The notes under the pieces: model-generated
Told to the model about the DNA's origin: nothing
The model's input: only the letters and a program-made list of their open reading frames with translations
Databases searched by the model: none
Translations under genes and position numbers: made by a program
Shown here: positions 32,695 to 38,712 of the stretch, piece by piece
How positions within the stretch are numbered: position 1 is the first letter of the stretch
How the letters are laid out: each line of letters begins with the position of its first letter
Assembly: GCA_964578835.1 (NCBI GenBank)
Contig: CAZOEL010000069.1
Span: 1 to 38,712 of the forward strand
Direction: 5' to 3'
Source: CAZOEL01 sp964578835
Lineage (GTDB): Bacteria > Desulfobacterota > Syntrophobacteria > Syntrophobacterales > Syntrophobacteraceae
Length of the DNA: 38,712 bases

Positions 32695-33668
32695 GACGCC
32701 TCCTCTTTCTTTCCCGGAAATGATAGACACGTGTCCACTATTTCTCTCATCATGCTGTATGGATCCTTCTTCCTCTGCAGAATATCTTCCACCATGCGAT
32801 CCATTCCGCCATTGCTCTGGAGCTCCTCCCGGATTTTGCGGAAAAGCTCGTCATGGATCATACGGAGGGTCTCCTGTCTGGCGCGCTCCCGACGGCCGGC
32901 AGTGAATCTTCCGCTCCTTTCCAGATGCTCCCTGTGCGCTCTTATTTCATGCCACAGCCCATCCATCCCCTGATTGTCCACTGCAACCGTCTTCAATACC
33001 GGAGGCGCCCAGCCGCCGGGTTTGAGCTGCGCATCCTGCTCGACGCGCATCGCGACTTCCGCCCAGAGTTGATCGGCTCCCAGCCGATCCGCTTTGTTGA
33101 TGACGAAAACGTCGGCTACTTCCATAATCCCGGCTTTCATACTCTGAATGGCGTCGCCCATTCCCGGCGCCAGCACCAGGCAGGTGGTGTCGGCGATGTG
33201 CATGATGTCCACTTCATCCTGCCCGACCCCGACTGTTTCAATGATGATCACATCCTTTCCCAAGGCGTCCAGCACTCTGACGACATCTCCTGTAGCTTTG
33301 GCGATGCCCCCGAGGAATCCCCTCGTCGCCATGCTTCGAATGAACACCCCGGGATCGAGGTTCAGTTCGCTCATTCGGACTCTATCGCCAAGGATGGCCC
33401 CGCCGCTGAAGGGACTCGACGGATCGACGGCTATTATCCCAACGGTAAGGTCCTCTTTTCTGACAGCCTTTGCGAGCTTATCCGCAAGCGTGCTCTTGCC
33501 TGCTCCCGGAGAGCCGGTTATGCCTATAATGTATGCTTTTCCCGTGTGTTGGTAGAGTTTCTCCATGCAGGGATATGCCCTGTCGTCCTGGTTTTCGAGC
33601 CAGGTAATCAGACGCGCCGCAGCGCGTGGAGAGCCTTCCAGGATTTGTCTTACGTAGTCTGGCGGCAT
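32691..33668 (-). CDS. meaB: Methylmalonyl-CoA mutase-associated GTPase MeaB
   Basis: A G3E-type GTPase that guards B12 loading and protects methylmalonyl-CoA mutase. 325 residues from ATG 33668: Walker A GITGSPGAGKST at 49-60, DPSSPFSGGAILGDRVRM, RSMATRGFLGGIAKATGDVV, ETVGVGQDEVDIMHIADTTC (Walker B region), and base-recognition NKAD. The family is also called ArgK in older annotation. A further in-frame ATG at 33701 is possible, but GGGAG precedes 33668 at a suitable distance. A short palindrome, GAGCGC-gct-GCGCTC (33720-33734), lies in the promoter region. mce follows with a four-base overlap. Confidence 0.95.
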   Translation of the reverse strand: MPPDYVRQILEGSPRAAARLITWLENQDDRAYPCMEKLYQHTGKAYIIGITGSPGAGKSTLADKLAKAVRKEDLTVGIIAVDPSSPFSGGAILGDRVRMSELNLDPGVFIRSMATRGFLGGIAKATGDVVRVLDALGKDVIIIETVGVGQDEVDIMHIADTTCLVLAPGMGDAIQSMKAGIMEVADVFVINKADRLGADQLWAEVAMRVEQDAQLKPGGWAPPVLKTVAVDNQGMDGLWHEIRAHREHLERSGRFTAGRRERARQETLRMIHDELFRKIREELQSNGGMDRMVEDILQRKKDPYSMMREIVDTCLSFPGKKEEAS

Positions 33669-34258
33669 TAATCTGCTTCTCCCTTTTTCATATATCAGCA
33701 TTTTCCATTCGGTTCTGCGGAGCGCGCTGCGCTCTATGATGAGGCGGATTTCAGACAGGCTGTGCGGAATCCCAGGACAAGCCCCATCGTTAATTATCTT
33801 ATGGATCAGTGCTTCTTCTGTATAAATTATGTCTTTTAAGATTGGAATGCTTCAAAAATGCGAGCATGAGACAAGGGTGGGGAGGACAAGGAGGAGAGAG
33901 CAAAAGGATCCGGAGCAAGCATCTTGTCTCGACTACCACGAATAACGTTCGGTTGTCTGGAATATGCTCGGTTTCATTTCTGTCTATAGCAGTCGGTATT
34001 AGAAGAATCAACAGATAAGGTGATTTCCGGGGAAGAGCTTGCCGACTGTCGTATTCTGTAACGTGTCTCTGACGAGGTAGGGTGATGCGGGAAGGACGAT
34101 GATGAGCGCTGGTAAGAGTTATTGAGGAAATCGCCTGTTGGCGGAGCTCGAAATCGATCCGATTATTTTCTCGTTGAACGGGAGCCTCTGTGAGTATACT
34201 TTCTTGACTTGTGCTGGGATGATGCCAGATCTATTTAGACACGAATCCGGGGATAGCA
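33669..34258. other. Divergent intergenic region, no gene recognised
   Basis: About 590 bases between meaB (minus) and the P1 peptidase (plus). Short frames at 33799-34018 on both strands have no ribosome sites and look accidental. A palindrome lies at 33720-33734. AT-rich stretches near 33790-33840 could hold promoters; I cannot place boxes with confidence. Confidence 0.35.
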
Positions 34259-35227
34259 ATGAGAGAGATCGCTTTTACGCAAATCGAAGGATTGAAGGTT
34301 GGAAATGCTGAAGATTTCGAAGCCGCCACCGGTTGCACGGTGGTTATCAGCGAGGAAGGTTGTGTAGCGGGAGTCGATGTGAGAGGCGGGGCGCCTGGAA
34401 CGAGAGAGACCGACCTTCTCAATCCGGTGAATCTAGTGCAGAAAATCCATGCTGTTTTTCTGGCCGGCGGGAGCGCCTTCGGATTGGATGCAGCTTCCGG
34501 GGTCATGCAATTTCTGGAAGAGAGAAATATCGGTTTCGACGTCCAAGTGGCAAAGGTTCCGTTGGTATGCGGCGCCGTGCTTTTTGACCTGGCGATAGGC
34601 GATCCGGGCGTAAGGCCGGATAAGGAAATGGGCTATAAAGCTTGTATAAACGCCTATGAGGGCGATTTTCGTCAGGGCGTCGCCGGTGCGGGGACTGGAG
34701 CCACAGTGGGAAAGGTCTTCGGCATGAGCAGAGCCATGAAGAGCGGGCTTGGGGCCTATGCGGTGCAGGCGGGAGATCTCAAAGTGGGCGCTGTGGTTGC
34801 CGTGAACGCTTTTGGGGATGTCATAGACCCTACAGCCGGGGTAAAGATTGCCGGATCGTTGAACGAAGAGATGAATTGCCTGGTCGATACGGAAGAGCAG
34901 CTCATCGCTTCCATCTCGACAAAAAAGAATTATTTCAGCGGAAACACTACCATTGCGGTGGTGGCCACCAACGCCGATCTGACCAAGCCGCAGGCCTCAA
35001 AGCTCGCCTCCATGGCGCAGAACGGATATGCCCGAACGCTTAGGCCGGCTCACTCCATGTTAGATGGAGATACGATCTTCACAATGGCGACGGGGCAGGT
35101 TGAAGCGGACTTGACCGCTGTCGGCCTTCTGGCCGCGAGAGTGGTTGAGAGGGCGGTCATCGCGGCGATAAAGAGCGCGAAATCTCTTTGCGGCCTGAAG
35201 ACCTTTGCCGATATCCATGCGGTGTAG
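34259..35227 (+). CDS. P1 family (DmpA/BapA-like) N-terminal nucleophile aminopeptidase
   Basis: 322 residues, the usual size for the bacterial L-aminopeptidase/D-esterase group. GLKVGNAEDFEAATGCTVV at the start, VDVRGGAPGTRETDLL at about 40-55, VFLAGGSAFGLDAASGVM, GTGATVGKVFG, and VGAVVAVNAFGDVID are hallmarks. The enzyme cuts itself before the nucleophile in FSGNTTIAVVATNADL; T230 or T231 would become the N-terminus of the small subunit. It removes N-terminal residues from peptides or esters, substrate unknown. Start ATG 34259 with GGGG six to eight bases upstream. Single gene; it converges on ftsK with a 37-base gap. Confidence 0.92.
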   Translation: MREIAFTQIEGLKVGNAEDFEAATGCTVVISEEGCVAGVDVRGGAPGTRETDLLNPVNLVQKIHAVFLAGGSAFGLDAASGVMQFLEERNIGFDVQVAKVPLVCGAVLFDLAIGDPGVRPDKEMGYKACINAYEGDFRQGVAGAGTGATVGKVFGMSRAMKSGLGAYAVQAGDLKVGAVVAVNAFGDVIDPTAGVKIAGSLNEEMNCLVDTEEQLIASISTKKNYFSGNTTIAVVATNADLTKPQASKLASMAQNGYARTLRPAHSMLDGDTIFTMATGQVEADLTAVGLLAARVVERAVIAAIKSAKSLCGLKTFADIHAV

Positions 35228-35264
35228 GAATCCGGGAAGGCCCGGGCTACAAGGCAAAACCCGA

Positions 35265-38036
35265 TCACTCCTGCCGTGGGGGAACCAGAACCGTCCGGTT
35301 TCCGTTACTCTCCATCGGACTGACCAGGCCGGATGCTTCCATCTGCTCGACGAGTCTGGCTGCGCGGTTGTAACCGATTCGCAGCTGGCGCTGAACGGCG
35401 GAAATTGAGGCCCGGCGGGAGTTGATCACGAAGGCGACGGCATCGTCGTAAAGCGGGTCGGAATCCTCTCCGAATCGCTCTGTTTCCGCTCCTCCTTCCT
35501 CGCTGTCCGTAGCTCCGCTGAGTACGCCTTCTACATAGTCGGGCTCGCCGAACTGCTTCAGATATTCGGCTACGGCCTGCACCTCTTCGTCCGCGACGAA
35601 GGCGCCGTGTACGCGTTGCGGATAGCCGGTGCCGGGCGGCAGATAGAGCATATCTCCCTGCCCCAGCAGGCATTCTGCGCCCATCTGATCGAGAATGGTG
35701 CGGCTGTCTATCTTGGAGGAAACCTGAAACGCGATCCGGGTGGGAATGTTGGCCTTGATGAGCCCCGTAATGACATCGACCGAAGGCCGCTGCGTAGCGA
35801 GAATCAAATGGATTCCGGCGGCGCGCGCTTTCTGCGCCAGGCGGGCGATCAGCTCCTCAATCTTCTTTCCGGAAACCATCATCAGGTCGGCAAGCTCATC
35901 GACCACCACCACGATGTAAGGGAGGGGCGAAAGTGGCGCAGGGCTATCTTCAGGCATGAGCGATTCCGAATCGATCAGCGGCTCCCCCGCCTCCAAGGCT
36001 TCGAGCACTTTCTGATTGTAGCCCGCTAAATTGCGGACTTTGAGCGCGCTCATCAGGCGATAGCGTCTTTCCATCTCCACCACGCACCAGGTCAGCGCGT
36101 TAGCGGCTAGCTTCATGTCGGTCACGACGGGCGCCAGCAGGTGCGGAATGCCGTCATAGATCGACAACTCCAGCATTTTCGGGTCGATCATCACGAAGCG
36201 CACTTCCTCTGGCGTCGTCCTGTACAACAAGGACAGAATCATGGCGTTGATGCCGACCGATTTACCCGAGCCGGTCGTACCCGCCACCAGCATGTGTGGC
36301 GCTTTGGCCAAATCGGCCGCCACCGGCTCGCCGGTGATGTCCTTGCCGAGCGCCATGGCTAATTTCGAGTCATGAGACTGGAAAACTTCGGACGATAGCA
36401 CCTCGGAAAGTCGAATCATCTGACGACGCGGGTTGGGAAGCTCCAGTCCCATGCAAGTCTTCCCGGGGATGGTTTCAATCACGCGGATGGATGCGACACC
36501 CAAAGCGCGCGCCAGATCTTTCATCAAACTGACTACCTGTCCGCCGCGAACTCCTACGGCGGGCTGCACTTCATAACGCGTAATAACGGGACCGGCGTAT
36601 GCATCCTGTACGCTTACCTTCACCTTGAATTCAGCCAGCTTATCCTCGATGAGGATGCCCCCTTCAATCAAATCGTCCTGGCTCATTGGCGCGACCGCAG
36701 AATACGCGGGATGCAGGAGTGAGAGAGGCGGCAGGCATGCCTTTCCATGAAATTCCGGCCGCAGTGCGTTGCCTGCGCTACCCTGTGCGGCGGACGCCCT
36801 CGCTCCGCCCGTTGCCGGCCCGTCACCTGCGGGATAGAATAGAGGCGACTCCGGCTCTGGAGGCGCAGGCTTCTCAGCCGGTAGTATTCGCGTATCTCTT
36901 TCAGGAGGCGTCGGCAGGATTTGCAGCTCTCCCGCCTTGACGATGGCTTTGCAGGGGTGAGTTGGAGTGCAGACTTCCTCCGCCTTTCGAAGGTCCATTT
37001 CCGCCGGGTGGAGAACGTCAACAGGAGGGTCGACCGCTACGTCTGGAATAGGTGTCCTCAGGCCATCGTCCCACTGTTTAGGACCATTATTCGCTAAGGA
37101 AGAAGGGCTCCCAGACCGAGCATTCATCTGCGCCATCGCGTCGTCAACGATTTTGCCCGATACTTTATCCTGCGGGCTGCGAGCGGGAACGAAGGATGCC
37201 GCTTCTCGGCTGCTATGCTGCTCGTAAAAGGAGCGCTGCGGCGGAGTCGCTTCACCAACCGGCTTCGCTCTCTTCCTCAACGACTCGGTAGGCATAAGAA
37301 GTCTTGAGGCGGGAGCCTGATTGAATTCATTACTATTACCGAAAGTCGAACTGCGGGGGCTTTTCCCCTGAGGATCGGAAGAGCTCCGCTTAACGCCCTC
37401 GGGCAGACGTTTGCCATAGGCGCCGCGCAGTCGACTGCGGATCTCCTCAATATCAGTCGTAACCGGGTGTTCCTTGGGAGAAGGAGATTCAGGGGCAAGG
37501 ACCCGTCCTGCAGCCCGTTTGCCTGAATACCTTTTTTTGAGGTTCCCCAGTACTGATGAGAGATCGATAACTGCCTCCGCTTCTTCCCGGAAAAGCGGCT
37601 TCTCGCGCTCCGGACCCGCTGCGGAGCCGTCGACGGCCAGCCGGATGCTGTTTTGTGGACGGCATGCGTTTTCCTCCAAGGCCTCCAGAGCCCGAGTCGG
37701 CAAAGACCAAGTATGGGGAGAGCATGGCCGATGCGCTATTGGTTCCGTCTGACCTGGCTGTCCGTTCTCATCTGCTTCTTCAATTGTCTCAAAGCGAGTT
37801 TTTCTGGCGCGGAACAGCCGCGTAATCATCTGACCAAACGGTTTCAGGAAATCGCTCCATGATTTTCCCATCCATATCGGAGCGCCGATTCCCAGTCCGC
37901 ATCCCGCCAGCGCCAGAGCAGCCCAGCGCGACCAAAGCGCTGTCAATGCCGCGGCAATCACGCACGCCAGGATCAATCTCTGAGACCATTTGCCGGAACT
38001 TCTATCGAAACCCATCACCACGTCACACCAATCCAT
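35265..38036 (-). CDS. ftsK: DNA translocase FtsK/SpoIIIE
   Basis: Pumps chromosome DNA at the division septum and helps resolve dimers. 923 residues. The motor lies at about 450-830: LAKAPHMLVAGTTGSGKSVG with Walker A near 585, VRFVMIDPKMLELSIYDGIPHL, VVVDELADLMMVSGKKIEEL (Walker B), ILATQRPSVDVITGLIKANI. The C-terminal gamma winged helix (about 860-915) has SISAVQRQLRIGYNRAARLV, which reads polar KOPS sites. The N-terminal membrane part is short: only about residues 18-57, probably two helices, against four in E. coli. A long Pro/Ser/Glu-rich linker covers about 75-440. An in-frame TGA directly precedes ATG 38036, so no longer form exists in this sequence. No ribosome site is obvious. Confidence 0.94.
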   Translation of the reverse strand: MDWCDVVMGFDRSSGKWSQRLILACVIAAALTALWSRWAALALAGCGLGIGAPIWMGKSWSDFLKPFGQMITRLFRARKTRFETIEEADENGQPGQTEPIAHRPCSPHTWSLPTRALEALEENACRPQNSIRLAVDGSAAGPEREKPLFREEAEAVIDLSSVLGNLKKRYSGKRAAGRVLAPESPSPKEHPVTTDIEEIRSRLRGAYGKRLPEGVKRSSSDPQGKSPRSSTFGNSNEFNQAPASRLLMPTESLRKRAKPVGEATPPQRSFYEQHSSREAASFVPARSPQDKVSGKIVDDAMAQMNARSGSPSSLANNGPKQWDDGLRTPIPDVAVDPPVDVLHPAEMDLRKAEEVCTPTHPCKAIVKAGELQILPTPPERDTRILPAEKPAPPEPESPLFYPAGDGPATGGARASAAQGSAGNALRPEFHGKACLPPLSLLHPAYSAVAPMSQDDLIEGGILIEDKLAEFKVKVSVQDAYAGPVITRYEVQPAVGVRGGQVVSLMKDLARALGVASIRVIETIPGKTCMGLELPNPRRQMIRLSEVLSSEVFQSHDSKLAMALGKDITGEPVAADLAKAPHMLVAGTTGSGKSVGINAMILSLLYRTTPEEVRFVMIDPKMLELSIYDGIPHLLAPVVTDMKLAANALTWCVVEMERRYRLMSALKVRNLAGYNQKVLEALEAGEPLIDSESLMPEDSPAPLSPLPYIVVVVDELADLMMVSGKKIEELIARLAQKARAAGIHLILATQRPSVDVITGLIKANIPTRIAFQVSSKIDSRTILDQMGAECLLGQGDMLYLPPGTGYPQRVHGAFVADEEVQAVAEYLKQFGEPDYVEGVLSGATDSEEGGAETERFGEDSDPLYDDAVAFVINSRRASISAVQRQLRIGYNRAARLVEQMEASGLVSPMESNGNRTVLVPPRQE

Positions 38037-38506
38037 TCAGTGAAATATGCATACCGTCGGCGTGCGCTTCGGCATTCAGCCAAAGCTCCGCAAGCAACCG
38101 GGTCAGCGTTTTAAAGCAACTCACAGCTAATAATCTACCAGGAAGAGGAGTCTTGTCATTCAGGCAGTCTTCAAGCCGGAATGACGGTGGGTGTTTCTGA
38201 ACCACTTTGGTAGGTTATTTGTTGTGAGCTGCCTTGGTTAAAACACCAACATCGGATTAGCACTCTTCCAGTCTGCTCCAGTCCTCCTCACAACAGATGA
38301 AAAGCCCGCATACTGGCGGCGCTTCCCATGCTTCGTTACGAAAGACAGAGACTCAAAAACCGATTAAACCTCTTGGGATTCCGCATGTCAACAGTATTGG
38401 AAAGTATGCCTCAGGGATTGAGCAGCCAGGGAGCATCAGAGAAACGCTGCATCCGTCAAATAAGGCTAGTGGACCGTCAACTTCGAATTTTCCGGTTGCG
38501 GTTTTT
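38037..38506. other. Upstream region of ftsK; possible truncated ORF
   Basis: Contains the REP-like hairpin at 38155-38185. On the plus strand an ATG at 38297 opens an 82-codon frame; its last 15 or so codons are repeat DNA, so at most an N-terminal fragment of a real gene is present. It is not recognised, has no ribosome site and is rated unlikely. No promoter for ftsK was identified with confidence. Confidence 0.35.
38155..38185. repeat. REP-like palindrome (GTCATTC...GAATGAC)
   Basis: GTCATTC (38155-38161) plus GGC (38163-38165) pair with GCC (38175-38177) and GAATGAC (38179-38185), with single mismatched bases inside. It resembles the widespread GTCATTCCGGC...GCCGGAATGAC dispersed repeat of many bacteria. 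It lies 119-149 bases upstream of ftsK. Confidence 0.5.
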
Positions 38507-38527
38507 CCCTCTCCCTCAGGGAGAGGG
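38507..38527. repeat. CCCTCTCCCT palindrome, copy 1
   Basis: CCCTCTCCCT, one base, AGGGAGAGGG: perfect ten-bp arms. An identical 21-bp copy lies at 38683-38703. It belongs to the dispersed CCCTCTCCC-type repeats often found between genes in bacteria. The MITE-like element at 38529-38630 lies between the copies. Confidence 0.75.
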
Positions 38528-38528
38528 C

Positions 38529-38630
38529 CAATGCTGGTGAATTAAGGAATCGGTAAGGATCCGTAGGTTGGGTTGAGCGATATCGAAACCCAACCTACGC
38601 CGGCATCGGCTCCTTAATTCAACAGCATTG
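38529..38630. mobile_element. MITE-like element, 102 bp, with terminal inverted repeats
   Basis: The left end (38529-38548) and right end (38611-38630) are inverted copies of a 20-bp sequence with one mismatch. The 11 bases directly outside each end are identical: AGGGAGAGGGC at 38518-38528 and 38631-38641, as a target duplication would leave, though the host sequence is itself repetitive. The interior holds no gene; it contains a hairpin with arms GTAGGTTGGGTT (38563-38574) and AACCCAACCTAC (38587-38598), a sequence widespread in bacterial genomes. Non-autonomous; a transposase would be encoded elsewhere. The 20-bp end also occurs at 34-53. Confidence 0.6.
38563..38598. repeat. GTAGGTTGGGTT hairpin inside the MITE-like element
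   Basis: Perfect 12-bp arms, GTAGGTTGGGTT and AACCCAACCTAC, around a 12-base loop that itself contains the palindrome CGATATCG. This hairpin type recurs across unrelated bacterial genomes as an intergenic repeat (recalled, not checked). Confidence 0.65.
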
Positions 38631-38682
38631 AGGGAGAGGGCAGGGGAGATCCTCTTTTAAAAGAATACTTCCCTCACCCCGA

Positions 38683-38703
38683 CCCTCTCCCTCAGGGAGA
38701 GGG
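38683..38703. repeat. CCCTCTCCCT palindrome, copy 2
   Basis: Identical to 38507-38527. It lies nine bases from the end of the window, preceded by CCCTCACCCCGA, the usual flank of this dispersed repeat. A repeat at the contig end is a likely reason that assembly stopped here. Confidence 0.75.
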
Positions 38704-38712
38704 GGCCCGCTT

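Noticed and set aside
33799..34018. 70-residue ORFs on both strands between meaB and the P1 peptidase
   Set aside because: Complementary frames over the same DNA with no ribosome site; the window is better read as a divergent promoter region.

Overview
The window looks like a complete assembled contig from a Gram-negative, flagellated anaerobe, most likely of the Desulfobacterota (old Deltaproteobacteria). I infer this from the DVU0524-type protein beside flgM, the stand-alone NuoEFG-like diaphorase, the mce-meaB pair, the IspH-UbiA fusion and the lipoprotein-containing two-component cassette. No rRNA or tRNA gene was recognised, so the placement is inference. Most genes are ordinary housekeeping genes; I see no phage, CRISPR or defence locus.

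Layout. 1-3400 is a motility block: the 3' end of cheA, cheZ overlapping it, then on the minus strand a small Cys protein and cheW, then a DVU0524-type gene and flgM behind a sigma-28-like promoter. 3789-7358 is a histidine kinase / lipoprotein / sigma-54 response regulator operon with the gene order of glrK-qseG-glrR. A ROK sugar kinase and an unrecognised protein follow on the minus strand. 9283-12384 is a three-gene NADH-diaphorase (NuoE, NuoF with extra ferredoxin, NuoG-like electron-transfer subunit) with no catalytic partner beside it. Next come an HDOD gene with a distant second sigma-28-like promoter, a B12-type radical SAM protein, a secreted Tyr/Asp/Lys/Gly repeat protein, an S41 peptidase homologue lacking the usual Lys and Gln, and a small basic protein. 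18530-22898 is a likely operon recD2-moaA-dusB. Then a 59-codon membrane protein, the IspH-UbiA fusion, a GT2 glycosyltransferase, an M20 dipeptidase, a DUF482 acyltransferase, a rubredoxin-like protein, a Ste24-type M48 protease overlapping a DUF554 protein, the translationally coupled meaB-mce pair, a P1 aminopeptidase and ftsK.

Both contig ends lie in repeat DNA. At the right end a 102-bp element has 20-bp imperfect terminal inverted repeats and is flanked on each side by the same 11-bp sequence, as expected for a MITE with a target duplication. It sits next to CCCTCTCCCT palindromes and carries a GTAGGTTGGGTT hairpin inside. The same 20-bp end sequence occurs at 34-53, directly against the last codons of cheA. 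The element may therefore have interrupted cheA, or the assembly may have broken or mis-joined there.

The most interesting items are the MITE-like element and its cheA junction, the IspH-UbiA fusion, the S41 protein lacking its catalytic Lys/Gln, the variant GSFTHA loop in the sigma-54 activator, the two matching sigma-28-like promoters (one for an HDOD gene), the secreted repeat protein with a leader hairpin, and the CheZ with a long N-terminal extension.
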